Shown: one piece after another, positions 1-7,776 of the stretch
Layout: each line of letters starts with the position of its first letter
Numbering within the stretch: the first letter of the stretch is position 1
From: a virus
Direction: 5' to 3' (one strand)
Length of the DNA: 35,452 nt
IMG/VR virus record: IMGVR_UViG_3300038701_000272
Coordinates: 1 to 35,452 of that record
Made by a program: the position numbers and the translations under genes
Notes under the pieces: model-generated
The model's input: only the letters and a program-made list of their open reading frames with translations
The model's database searches: none
Told to the model about the DNA's origin: nothing

Positions 1-68
1 AGAGAGGGAGGATTCGCGCGCCGGTTTGCGACCATCGCCCTGACCTTCGGACCCTCCCCCTCCCGCCG

Positions 69-410
69 TCATGTCGCGCCGGGGTGGGCTGCGTCAACGG
101 GCCAGCCGTCTTCACCGATCTCGGTGCTGAACCCTCTTGCCTCTTCGGATTGTATCACACCTGAGTGGCATGACCAGCACACGGCTTGCAGGTTTGCCGG
201 ATCGTGGAACAGGTCTAGGTCGCCTTTGTGCGGCTTGATGTGGTGGATCACTGCCGACTGGGGCTGTGTCTTTCCGCGCTTCAGGTGGCATCCGCACCGC
301 TGGCAGGTGAACAGGTCACGCAGTAAGACCTGCTCGCGCAGGTGCCGCCAGTGCTTTGTCTGGTAGAGTTTGCGGTAGGCTTGCGCCTCTGGCGTGCGCC
401 ACTTGTCCAT
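69..410 (-). CDS. HNH endonuclease
   Basis: A 113-residue zinc-type HNH nuclease. It has a C36-x2-C39 knuckle, the catalytic H56-H57 pair, N73 and a second knuckle C78-x2-C81 followed by H82, so the HNH core is complete. The ATG at 410 is preferred over an upstream GTG at 473 because AGGAG lies 5-6 bases before it, while the GTG has no ribosome binding site. Phage HNH proteins of this size next to terminase genes are known to help large terminase cut cos DNA (HK97 type). Here the gene is the last of the leftward early operon and would sit directly upstream of the small terminase gene if the genome is circular. Confidence 0.88.
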   Translation of the reverse strand: MDKWRTPEAQAYRKLYQTKHWRHLREQVLLRDLFTCQRCGCHLKRGKTQPQSAVIHHIKPHKGDLDLFHDPANLQAVCWSCHSGVIQSEEARGFSTEIGEDGWPVDAAHPGAT

Positions 411-473
411 TGCGTCTCCTGTGTGCGCAGGCCCCGAGCGGAAAAGGTCGCCTGAAACCCGGTCCTGCGCCAC

Positions 474-777
474 GGTGTTTAGGGGCGAAATGTTGACTGC
501 GACCTCCCCGCGAACGCTCCGCTACGCGCCAGCCTTTGCCCGCTGGTCAGGGTGACTGCTCTCAGGAGGTATGCCGCTTTCTCCTCGACGTTGACGCGCT
601 TCGACGCCGAGTTGCTTACAGCACACCGCCAGAGAGCGGGTTTGCAGCGCGCCGACTTGGACTGTGGCGCAGTTTCGGTAGCACGCGACCAACTGCGAGA
701 ACCACCGGAGCGGCTATGTCAGTTGATGTTGCGTTGCGACGCGCTGCAATTCTGTTTCGCATGTGGCTGGCGCTAGA
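474..777. other. 304-bp gap without a convincing gene
   Basis: This stretch separates the HNH gene from a small upstream gene. Short open frames exist on both strands, but none has a good ribosome binding site, a recognisable product or consistent codon use. On the minus strand the longest ATG frame is about 46 codons. No clear promoter, tRNA or hairpin with a T tract was seen. Its place near the presumed packaging end of the genome means it could carry packaging or control sites, but this is only inference. Confidence 0.4.
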
Positions 778-939
778 TCAAGGTGTTTCTCGCTGCTGCC
801 GGATAATCTGAGCCTCCTGCTCGATCACGTCATGGACAAGGCGAGCCGGGTGGCCCTTGGCTATCTCGACGCGCACCCACTGTTGCAGGCTCATGCGGAC
901 GGCCTGTGCGCTTGCGTCGGGGGTGGTGTCGTGGGTCAT
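778..939 (-). CDS. Small hypothetical protein (53 aa)
   Basis: The product is 53 residues, with no family I recognise. The ATG at 939 has GAGGTGA just upstream, which decides the start against a longer version beginning at 969. The protein is mostly helical by composition (SLQQWVRVEIAKG and VIEQEAQIIRQQ segments), mixed charge, without membrane segments or cysteines. It follows the DNA methyltransferase gene in the early operon, separated by a 125-base gap that carries a strong inverted repeat. Function unknown. Confidence 0.6.
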   Translation of the reverse strand: MTHDTTPDASAQAVRMSLQQWVRVEIAKGHPARLVHDVIEQEAQIIRQQRETP

Positions 940-960
940 TGCATCACCTCGGATATGGTT

Positions 961-1000
961 GGCAGGCACCCGTCCGTGTCTTGGTTTCGGGGTGCCTGCC
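961..1000 (-). repeat. Inverted repeat, 11-bp stem, between methylase and small gene
   Basis: GGCAGGCACCC at 961-971 pairs perfectly with GGGTGCCTGCC at 990-1000 around an 18-base loop. There is no T tract, so it does not look like an ordinary intrinsic terminator. It could be an mRNA stability element, a processing site or a protein binding site. The GGCAGGCA word is shared with the hairpin at 7019-7040. Confidence 0.6.
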
Positions 1001-1064
1001 GGGTATCCCTGCCGTGGTCAAAAAACGGTTGCGCGGTTAAGCGGCCCCACGGCGGGGAATGGGG

Positions 1065-2051
1065 TTATTCTGCGGCGAACAGGTCTCCGACCATGCGCTC
1101 TGCATCTTTCAGGTTGGCGTCCGCTTGCGCGGCATATTCAGGCTTGAGTTCGAAGCCGATGTAGCGGCGAGCCATTTTGACCGCCTCATATCCAGTCGAG
1201 CCGATACCGTTGAACGGGTCCATCACCACATCACCGGGGCGAGTGTAGAGGCGCAGGCATCTGGCGATAACGTCAAGCTGGAGCGGGCAGACGTGTTTTT
1301 CGTCGTTCACGCCTTTCACGCGGCGAAGGACGTTGCCTTGCTGAATGTCCATCCAGACCGGGCTTGCCAGCTTCTGCCATTCGTAAACGTCAAACTCCGC
1401 GTCGGCCATGAGCGTGGCGAGAGCCTTGTCGTCTGGGACATCTGCGCAAAGCCCGTTGCGGCGGAGGTCTTCAAGCCATTCTCTAGCTACGTTGATAGCC
1501 GTTTTATCGTCACCGGGCGCGGCATGACTGATCGGCCTGTCGTTCGGCGCGTCCTTTCGGAAGAACAGCATATAGTCGGGCATCCCGACGCGGTTCATGG
1601 CGCTGTCTTTCCTGATCTGCTTATACAGCAAGCCCACGGCTTTCGTGCGCTGCATCTCGACTACGGGGTCTTTCCAGATCGTTGCTCGGCCATGATAGAT
1701 TAGGCCAGCATCTGTGTGGGCTTTGATGAGGTCGCCTGAGAAATCTTGCAGCCCGATAGCGCCGTGCTTTCCCTTTCGCATGGGCAGGTCGGTGCAATGG
1801 ACGCAGGCGATGCGACCGGGACGCAGAACGCGGGTAAGGGCTTCTGCGAAGAACTTGTATTGATCCATGAAGGATTGGCCTTCGCCAGCGTTGCCAAGAT
1901 CGCGTTCACTGTCGCTGTAGACGAACAGGTCGCCGAAAGGCGGGGAGAAGATTGCGCAGTCAACGCTATTTTCGGGCATGGCATGCATGCCTTCGATGCA
2001 GTCTGAGTTATGGATCGCCCACCAGTCGCCCTGATATTCTGGTTGTTTCAT
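1065..2051 (-). CDS. Phage DNA methyltransferase (N6-adenine or N4-cytosine)
   Basis: A 328-residue site-specific DNA methyltransferase. The catalytic motif IV is SPPF at residues 36-39, near the N terminus. The AdoMet-binding motif I, DPFNGIGSTG, lies at about 278-287 near the C terminus. This catalytic-first order is the beta-type arrangement. SPPF/Y motifs occur in both N4-cytosine and N6-adenine enzymes, so the target base cannot be read from sequence. No partner restriction nuclease is visible, so an orphan methylase protecting phage DNA or regulating it is most likely. AAAGGAGAG precedes the ATG at 2051, and the upstream helicase gene stops 3 bases before, so the two are co-translated in one operon. 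Confidence 0.92.
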   Translation of the reverse strand: MKQPEYQGDWWAIHNSDCIEGMHAMPENSVDCAIFSPPFGDLFVYSDSERDLGNAGEGQSFMDQYKFFAEALTRVLRPGRIACVHCTDLPMRKGKHGAIGLQDFSGDLIKAHTDAGLIYHGRATIWKDPVVEMQRTKAVGLLYKQIRKDSAMNRVGMPDYMLFFRKDAPNDRPISHAAPGDDKTAINVAREWLEDLRRNGLCADVPDDKALATLMADAEFDVYEWQKLASPVWMDIQQGNVLRRVKGVNDEKHVCPLQLDVIARCLRLYTRPGDVVMDPFNGIGSTGYEAVKMARRYIGFELKPEYAAQADANLKDAERMVGDLFAAE

Positions 2052-2054
2052 GTG

Positions 2055-3437
2055 TCACTCTCCTTTTAGCCATGCGGGGAAGGCCAGATCGAGCGGTCGA
2101 TCGTATACCGTCCGCACGCGGCCCATGTTCTGCGCCTTGTTCATTGCCTCGGACATGCGGGCTTTCATCTCGTCATGCTTGCGCCCTTTGACGTTGATCG
2201 CCTGCCAGATCACGTCTTCTGTGTCAGCGATGACGATATCGTTTCGCACGCGCTCGGTCTGTCCGAAGCGATGTGACCGGCGCACGGCCTGATAGTGCTG
2301 CTCATAGCTGAAGCTGATCGAGGCAAAAACGGCATGGGCGCAATGCTGCCAGTTGACCCCGAACCCGGCCAGCTTTGCTTTGGTGACGATGACGCGGAAG
2401 TCACCGTCAGCGAAGCCTAGCAGGCGGCGTTCCTTTTCTTCGGGCGTCATGTCTCCGCGCACCTCTACCGCGCCGTCAATCATGCTTGTCAGCATTGTGC
2501 TTTCGTCGTTGGTCTCGCACCAGACCGTGACGGGTTTGTCATGGCTGGCCAGTTCTGCGGCGCGTTCGCAGCGTTCGGTGATCGTCAGTCGCTTTTCTGC
2601 GTGGAAGCTGGTTGCGCTCATTTCTGGGATGCGGAACAGCATACCTTGATCTACGTTCTGCATCCTGTCGGCTGCGACCGTGTGGATGTGGCGATCAATC
2701 TCGGGCAGGACGTATCCCGTGTCATCTCCGCCAAGGTCGCTGGGCAGTGTTGCGCAGCGTGACCACGACGCGACCCATTGCCAGAAGTCTTCTACCGCGT
2801 GGCCTTTCAGCCTCCAATCTTGCGATGCGGTAGATGTATCGTTGATGAACCATTGCGACAGCATTTCTTGTTGCCGCATGACGCCTAGAAACTCGGCGTG
2901 GTTTCCCAGTTCCATGTGATCGTTTGGCGAAGGGGTCGCGGTTGCGGCCAGCTTGAAGCGGGTTTCTTCGAACGCTGACATAAGCCTGTTACGGGTCTGG
3001 CCTGCGAAAGACTTGAGGATGCTGCTTTCGTCGAGCACGACGCCGCCGAATGCTTGCGGGTCCAGCTTGGGCAGGCGTTCATAGTTTGCGACCATGACGC
3101 CTTGGCCTACGTCCGATTCCTCTTTGACCTGTCGCGCGTCGATGCCGAACTTCTGGCCTTCGCGGATCATCTGACCGGCGACCGCAAGGGGGGTCAGGAT
3201 CAGGACTGGCTTCCCGGTTTCCTCGGAAACTTGGCGCGCCCATTCCAATTCCGACAGCGACTTGCCGAGGCCGGTGTCGAGGAACAGGGCGGCTGATCCG
3301 CGTTCCAGCGCGAACTCTACGGCCACGCTCTGGTGATGTTTCATGTGGGCGTTGAGCGATGCGGGCTTGAAGCCTTGCATCTGCGCCGTCTTGTTTTTTG
3401 AGGCAATGAAAGCCCGATATTCTTCGAGGCTGCTCAC
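2055..3437 (-). CDS. SNF2/DEAD-like superfamily 2 helicase
   Basis: A 460-residue SF2 ATPase of the compact phage type. Walker A is DTGLGKS (residues 54-60), the DExx box is DESS (136-139), and motif III is TATPSPND (166-173). The C-terminal RecA lobe ends with QAVRRSHRFGQTERV, typical of SNF2-like helicases. The GTG at 3437 is chosen because AAGGAG lies 5-6 bases upstream; a longer version to 3584 lacks a binding site and would overlap the upstream small gene. It probably unwinds or remodels DNA during replication or recombination. The methyltransferase gene follows directly, and in many phages this helicase-methylase pair is kept together. Confidence 0.9.
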   Translation of the reverse strand: MSSLEEYRAFIASKNKTAQMQGFKPASLNAHMKHHQSVAVEFALERGSAALFLDTGLGKSLSELEWARQVSEETGKPVLILTPLAVAGQMIREGQKFGIDARQVKEESDVGQGVMVANYERLPKLDPQAFGGVVLDESSILKSFAGQTRNRLMSAFEETRFKLAATATPSPNDHMELGNHAEFLGVMRQQEMLSQWFINDTSTASQDWRLKGHAVEDFWQWVASWSRCATLPSDLGGDDTGYVLPEIDRHIHTVAADRMQNVDQGMLFRIPEMSATSFHAEKRLTITERCERAAELASHDKPVTVWCETNDESTMLTSMIDGAVEVRGDMTPEEKERRLLGFADGDFRVIVTKAKLAGFGVNWQHCAHAVFASISFSYEQHYQAVRRSHRFGQTERVRNDIVIADTEDVIWQAINVKGRKHDEMKARMSEAMNKAQNMGRVRTVYDRPLDLAFPAWLKGE

Positions 3438-3561
3438 AACGGTCTCCTTTCCGTTTACTCCAATGTGATGCGCGGCCTGCCGGTGGAGTGTCCGGTGTTC
3501 GGTAGCTAGCCTAGGCCGCGCCTTGTGTTGATACGCAGTTACTTTGCGCCACGCAAGGGGG

Positions 3562-3702
3562 TCATTGCCATTCTCTCCTGACAAGCCAGTGGTCGCCGAT
3601 CAGTGGGATCGGCATGTATCCCTTGCCGCGCAGCCACTCGGCGCAGGCGCGCTTGGCGGCGAGCGGCGTGTGCGGCTTCCAGCGGATGCTGTGGGGCCTC
3701 AT
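3562..3702 (-). CDS. Small hypothetical protein (46 aa)
   Basis: A 46-codon gene. Its ATG overlaps the stop of the upstream 131-residue gene as ATGA, which points to translational coupling. The product is basic and tryptophan-rich (HSIRWKPHT, ACAEWLRGKGYMP, WLVRREWQ), without membrane segments. No family is recognised. It ends 124 bases before the helicase start at 3437, and that gap holds nothing else obvious. Confidence 0.6.
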   Translation of the reverse strand: MRPHSIRWKPHTPLAAKRACAEWLRGKGYMPIPLIGDHWLVRREWQ

Positions 3703-4094
3703 TCTGCGGCCTCATAGAGCTTACCGCCAATGGCTGACTTGCCGACGACGCGGATGCGCTTTTGCCTGAGTAGTAGGGCGCATGTGCGGCGGGCGTAGCT
3801 GTCGGACATGCCGTAGCGGTCTTGCAAGGCGCGTGTGGTCAGCGGCGGGTGGTTGCGTGCGAGGAACATCGCTCGGGCTGCGGCTTTCTCGGCGGGCGTC
3901 TCTGCGGCGCGCTTGGCGAGGGCTGCGGCTGCGCCTTGCCTGCCGTTCTCCTGCCTGACCTCTTGCAGGCTAGCGCTGGGCGGGGCTGATCGCTTGTGTC
4001 CCTCGGACTTGGCGAGGTGCGCCCAGCGCAGGGCCAATACGCCTTCAAGGCGTGCCGGAATTATTGCAGCGTCGGGGATAGATTGCTCTGTCAT
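3699..4094 (-). CDS. Hypothetical protein, possible winged-helix C-terminal domain
   Basis: A 131-residue basic protein. The N-terminal half is alanine- and arginine-rich. The C-terminal part (about 85-128: PPLTTRALQDRYGMS, ARRTCALLLRQKRI, then VVGKSAIGG) has the pattern of a helix-turn-helix followed by a beta wing, as in small DNA-binding proteins. This is inference from pattern only. The start at 4094 has AGGAGA 8 bases upstream. It lies between two unknown early genes and may be a regulator or a replication accessory protein. Confidence 0.65.
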   Translation of the reverse strand: MTEQSIPDAAIIPARLEGVLALRWAHLAKSEGHKRSAPPSASLQEVRQENGRQGAAAALAKRAAETPAEKAAARAMFLARNHPPLTTRALQDRYGMSDSYARRTCALLLRQKRIRVVGKSAIGGKLYEAAE

Positions 4095-4108
4095 TTTCTT
4101 TCTCCTGA

Positions 4109-4687
4109 TTAAAACGAAATGGGGTCGCCGCCTGATTCGAACCAGCTATTCGGCAGCGTCTTCTTTTCCGGCTTTGCATTTATTGCCTCAGAGCCGGGGA
4201 ATTGAGATTTGACTTTCCCAACCAGCCCGCCTGCCGTGTCGTGAAACATCTGAAGCGCCAATGCGGCCTCGCGCATTGTGAAGATAACCAGATCGGGCCG
4301 CTGGGCTTTGACCTCCTGCCAGCGTCGGTTGTCTTCGATGATGGCGAAGCGGAAGCCGTCGAGATCATACTCCCACAGATTGCATGGCTCATGGCCTCGG
4401 GCTTGGGCTTCGGCGTCCATAGCGGCGAGCGCGCGGATGCCGATGGCCGCCAGCTTCGAGGCGGTCTCGGGGTCTGCGTTGTCGATGGCCTCGTTGAAGT
4501 CGCCCATCAGCTTTCCGTAGCGTGCGGCGGTCTCGACGCTGACCAGTTCCGGCAGGCGGTCGATGCCCCACTTCTTGTCCATGTCGTGCGCCGCCTTGTC
4601 GAAGGGCGCGATGGCGTAATCCGTCCGGCGTTCTTGGGGCGTCGAGGTGGGTGATACGATGCGGTCCTTGCGTCTCTTCACGGTCAT
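4109..4687 (-). CDS. Hypothetical protein (192 aa)
   Basis: A 192-residue soluble protein with no family I recognise. AAGGAC lies 8 bases before the ATG at 4687. The N terminus is lysine/arginine-rich (TVKRRKDR), followed by a charged, mixed helix/strand body without transmembrane segments. It sits downstream of the primase-helicase gene in the same operon, suggesting a role in replication or nucleotide metabolism, but nothing in the sequence fixes this. The 14-base gap to the next gene fits co-transcription. Confidence 0.65.
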   Translation of the reverse strand: MTVKRRKDRIVSPTSTPQERRTDYAIAPFDKAAHDMDKKWGIDRLPELVSVETAARYGKLMGDFNEAIDNADPETASKLAAIGIRALAAMDAEAQARGHEPCNLWEYDLDGFRFAIIEDNRRWQEVKAQRPDLVIFTMREAALALQMFHDTAGGLVGKVKSQFPGSEAINAKPEKKTLPNSWFESGGDPISF

Positions 4688-4737
4688 TTTTCGGTCCTTT
4701 TTGATCGAGCCTTTGCGACCCTAAGCATGGGGTGAAG

Positions 4738-4884
4738 TCAGGCGGTGCGCCGCTGCTGCGCCACTGGCGTAGCAGCAGTGGCGCGCTCTGCGCCGCTGAC
4801 TTTACCCTTTAGGGCGCATTCACCAGTGGCGCACCCCATATGCGCCACTGGTGCGCCACTGAAAAAATCCACTGGCGCACTCAT
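4738..4884 (-). CDS. Possible 48-aa ORF coupled to primase gene
   Basis: The ATG at 4884 overlaps the primase stop as ATGA and opens a 48-codon frame. Coupling of this kind is how most small genes here are arranged. Against it, most of the ORF is built from repeated copies of a GCGCCACTGG-like word, which gives A/P/V/T-rich repetitive peptide (SAPVDFFSGAPVAH), and the repeats may be the real function of the DNA. Treat as uncertain. Confidence 0.3.
   Translation of the reverse strand: MSAPVDFFSGAPVAHMGCATGECALKGKVSGAERATAATPVAQQRRTA
4757..4880. repeat. Cluster of CCACTGG/CCAGTGG direct and inverted repeats
   Basis: At least six copies of a TGCGCCACTGG-like word occur in 124 bp in both orientations: near 4757, 4776 (inverted), 4821 (inverted), 4841, 4852 and 4869. 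Two pairs form perfect palindromic arms. GCGCCACTG at 4758-4766 pairs with CAGTGGCGC at 4776-4784. CACCAGTGGCGCA at 4821-4833 pairs with TGCGCCACTGGTG at 4841-4853 around a 7-base loop. The cluster lies directly downstream of the primase-helicase gene. Iteron-like origin, operator or mRNA hairpin are all possible. Confidence 0.7.
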
Positions 4885-6989
4885 TCGTCACCCCCAACCC
4901 GCCCTGTTGTCAGGACGCCCTTGCGGTCTTTCCGCTGGCTTGGCGAGTGATAATCGACCTCTTCGATCAGGCCGTTCTTGAGCCACTCGCGGAGGATCGT
5001 CTTGATCTGTCCGGGTGCTTTTTGGTGCTCAGGATTGTCGAACGCATAGTTTGCGATGACCGATCCGACCCATCTGTTTTTGTCCTGCGGTCGCAGGGAG
5101 AAGAGTTCGACGCCCTGCCCATCGGTCCCTGCCGCGATCTGGCGCAAGATGTCGTTGACGACTTGATCGGTCATGCCCTGCCACTCATCCGGGAGTTCGA
5201 ACGGCACGGCCACGCCGATCCATTCGCCATTGTCGATCTGCACGCCGATCATCTTGCGGTAGAGTGCTTGTTCGGCGGGGGGCGCGAGATTGGATTTTCC
5301 ATCGTCTATTCTAAAAACTGATTTTGCCTCGGCTGATGATATTCCAACTCGCTCGGCCTCTTCGCGACTAATTCGGTTCATTACGCGAGCGGCTCTAGCC
5401 GCGCCAATTAGTGAGCCTGCGCCTCGCACGCTGTCGATGGTTGCGTCTTCGCCGTTTCCTTTTCGGATGTGATGCACCAGACATATGGATGCATTTGTTT
5501 CTCGGGCTATTCTGCGGAATAGAGCGACCACGGCTTGTATGGCGGCGTTGCTGTTTTCGTTGACTAGGTGGGTTGAAATAAACGGATCGAAGATCACGAC
5601 GCCAATGTTGTTTTCTTTTATTTTCCGGATCATGGCGTCGGCCATTGGATCGTTGATCTGGACGCCATCTCTGTTTTCCACGGCGAGGGTCAGGTCGATG
5701 GTGTCTTCGCCGTCCATGAACAGCTTGCCGCGCACCTCATCTGGCTTGATGCCGTAGTGCTTCATCGCGGCTAGTGTTCTCATCTGCATTTCGCTTCGCG
5801 GGTCTTCAAGGTTCACGATCCAGACGTTGCAGGGCTGTTTCACGTCTACGGTCAGGAGGGGTTTTCCTGTTGCGATGGCGAGGGCTTCTACGGTTGCGTT
5901 GGATGTCTTGCCGATGCCGCCTGCCGAGGCGACGACGCTGACGTATCCTCGAATGTAGTCGGTGCCATAAATCCACTCGCGCCGAGGCAGGGCCATTTCG
6001 TTGAAGTCGCTGAGAAGCGTGGGCCACTCGACCTGTGCGTCCTGCACGGGCGCGAAGGCGGGTTGCGGGTCTTCTGGTGTCCATCCTTTTTTGCGCGCGC
6101 CGTCGATGGCGACCTGCACCTCTCGTCTGGTTTGATCCACCGTGTATCCCGGCAGGGTCAGTGGGTCTGTCAGGCCGTGTATTTCGTCGTCTGACAGCCC
6201 CCTGCTGACGTAGGATGCGACAAGCCGGATGACGGCGTTGTGCCACTCACGGCCCTCTAGGGCTTGGATGCGGGTGCGCTCGCGGTCTAGTGGCGTGGGG
6301 CCTGTGTCGATCTCCAGACGCTCGGTTTTTGCGGCTGTCCGATCCCCGAACACGCGGCGCATCTGGTCGATGGTCACGGTCGGGTTGCTGTAGGTCTGGA
6401 GGCTGCACATCTCTTTGATGTAGCCGCGCGATTGTTTCTTGCTGTCCGGGTAGCTGACGGTTCCGGCCAGCCGCATGATGCGGGACGGATTGACGACTGT
6501 GCTGTCTGATCCGAAGTGTGCGGCTACGGTTTCTTGCATGGCTCGCCACTGGGCCATGTCGGTGCATGGCTGCTGCAATTCCCAGTAGGTATGAACGCGC
6601 GTGCCGGGTGTGCGGCCTGTGATGACGGCTGCGTTGACCTTGGGGCCGTCAAAGCGGCGGATATTGTCGGCTGCTCCATCGTCATCGCAGTCGGCCCATA
6701 GGAAAAATGCGGCCACGATGTCTGTGTCTTTGGCGCTGCCGGACACGTCATGGCGGATGGGGTTTCGGACGGAATAGATGTTGAAGCCGAGGTCGTTCAT
6801 GCGCTCGGCCCAATCGACGGCTTCGTCGATCCAGTCGGGTGCGAACTTGGCGGTTTGGGGTTGTGCGCCTTCCTTGAACGCGCGCAACTCGAAGACGACG
6901 GGATCGGGGAGTTCCGACCAGCGCGCCGTCATGTATTCGAGGTCTTGGCGTATAGCCTCCGTTTGGGGCAAAAGAGCTTCGGCCACCAC
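4881..6989 (-). CDS. Primase-helicase fusion (RepB-like primase plus RepA-like AAA ATPase)
   Basis: A 702-residue two-domain replication protein. The N-terminal part (about 1-220) has the archaeo-eukaryotic primase look of RepB-type phage proteins: an acidic WADCDDD motif (98-104) and the PSRIMRLAGTVSYPDSK segment (168-184). The C-terminal part (about 320-560) is a RecA-like hexameric helicase: Walker A SAGGIGKTS (355-363), Walker B VVIFDPF (464-470) and LVHHIRKG (504-511). A linker of about 100 residues connects them. The last 130 residues look like a small winged-helix tail. The GTG at 6989 has AAGGAA 8 bases upstream. It probably primes and unwinds phage DNA at its origin. Confidence 0.88.
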   Translation of the reverse strand: MVAEALLPQTEAIRQDLEYMTARWSELPDPVVFELRAFKEGAQPQTAKFAPDWIDEAVDWAERMNDLGFNIYSVRNPIRHDVSGSAKDTDIVAAFFLWADCDDDGAADNIRRFDGPKVNAAVITGRTPGTRVHTYWELQQPCTDMAQWRAMQETVAAHFGSDSTVVNPSRIMRLAGTVSYPDSKKQSRGYIKEMCSLQTYSNPTVTIDQMRRVFGDRTAAKTERLEIDTGPTPLDRERTRIQALEGREWHNAVIRLVASYVSRGLSDDEIHGLTDPLTLPGYTVDQTRREVQVAIDGARKKGWTPEDPQPAFAPVQDAQVEWPTLLSDFNEMALPRREWIYGTDYIRGYVSVVASAGGIGKTSNATVEALAIATGKPLLTVDVKQPCNVWIVNLEDPRSEMQMRTLAAMKHYGIKPDEVRGKLFMDGEDTIDLTLAVENRDGVQINDPMADAMIRKIKENNIGVVIFDPFISTHLVNENSNAAIQAVVALFRRIARETNASICLVHHIRKGNGEDATIDSVRGAGSLIGAARAARVMNRISREEAERVGISSAEAKSVFRIDDGKSNLAPPAEQALYRKMIGVQIDNGEWIGVAVPFELPDEWQGMTDQVVNDILRQIAAGTDGQGVELFSLRPQDKNRWVGSVIANYAFDNPEHQKAPGQIKTILREWLKNGLIEEVDYHSPSQRKDRKGVLTTGRVGGDE

Positions 6990-7018
6990 GTTTCCATTCC
7001 TTGAAATTGTTGATTGGT

Positions 7019-7040
7019 TGCCTGCCCCGAAGGGCAGGCA
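7019..7040 (-). repeat. UUCG-capped hairpin between ssDNA-binding candidate and primase genes
   Basis: TGCCTGCCC at 7019-7027 and GGGCAGGCA at 7032-7040 form a perfect 9-bp stem. On the minus (coding) strand the loop reads TTCG closed by C-G, the very stable cUUCGg tetraloop. No T tract follows, so it is more likely an mRNA stability or attenuation element than a terminator. It occupies the 70-base gap before the primase gene. Confidence 0.65.
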
Positions 7041-7059
7041 TAGTGGCGTTAGCAGCCGC

Positions 7060-7704
7060 TCAGAAGCCGTATTCTTGGCTTGGTGCGGCGGCTGGTGCTG
7101 CCGGTGCCGGAGCGGGCGCAGGAGCCGGTGGAGCGGCGCTGGCAGGCTCTCCGGTGTCGATGGTGGTGCCGCCTTCCTTGAGGCAGTCAGGGCGGTCCAC
7201 CCACTGCACGACGCTCAGGATGGGCGTGACGGTCGAGCCGCGCTTGAACTGCTCAAGTCGAGTGTCGGTCATCTTGACCAGAGGCAGCTTGCCTGCCGGT
7301 CCTTCGCGCAGGGCGGGGACCAGAGCAACAAAGGCGTTCCATGCGGCTGCGCCTGCCTGATCCCATGCGGCGGTTTTGCCTCCACCGATTGCAACGCGCA
7401 TCTTGAAGCCTTTTTTCCAGCCGTCACCCGGCGAGGGCATCATGTGAGCGACGGTCTGGTTCATCTTCCACTCCGGTGCTTGTCCTGCGATGCCGTCGGA
7501 GTAGCACCAGCCGGTCTGCATGTTTTCGATGTCCAGCACGACGCCGTTCTGCTCGAAGCCGTCGAACTTAGATTTGCCGTCGCTGTCGCGCAGCATGAAA
7601 GAGCGGGGCGGCACAGCGCCGTCCTGCGTTCCGCGTGCGCTCCACTGGAGCCACGGGCCTTCCGAGCCGGTGTTTCCTGCGTCGAAGTTCGCAAATGCGT
7701 TCAT
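7060..7704 (-). CDS. Possible single-stranded DNA-binding protein
   Basis: A 214-residue protein with a folded body (about 1-175) and a low-complexity Pro/Ala tail (about 180-205) ending in SQEYGF. That layout (globular domain, flexible P/A linker, short acidic-aromatic C-terminal tip) is the layout of SSB proteins. The position between exonuclease/RusA and primase-helicase genes fits a DNA-binding role. I see no diagnostic OB-fold motif, so this is inference from architecture and context; an unrelated phage DNA-metabolism protein is equally possible. The ATG at 7704 has AAAGGAC upstream. Confidence 0.6.
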   Translation of the reverse strand: MNAFANFDAGNTGSEGPWLQWSARGTQDGAVPPRSFMLRDSDGKSKFDGFEQNGVVLDIENMQTGWCYSDGIAGQAPEWKMNQTVAHMMPSPGDGWKKGFKMRVAIGGGKTAAWDQAGAAAWNAFVALVPALREGPAGKLPLVKMTDTRLEQFKRGSTVTPILSVVQWVDRPDCLKEGGTTIDTGEPASAAPPAPAPAPAPAAPAAAPSQEYGF

Positions 7705-7776
7705 TGGTTTAGTCCTTTGTCGGTTTGCCGTGATGTGCGGCAGTTGGAGCCGGGTTCCGCCCGGTCGGATGCGGCA

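Noticed and set aside
124-1164. Several plus-strand ORFs in the first 1.2 kb
   Set aside because: They lie opposite HNH, a supported small gene and the methyltransferase end, without good starts or recognisable products.
3438-3584. Longer helicase start at 3584
   Set aside because: There is no ribosome binding site and it overlaps the 46-aa gene; the GTG at 3437 has a strong AAGGAG site.
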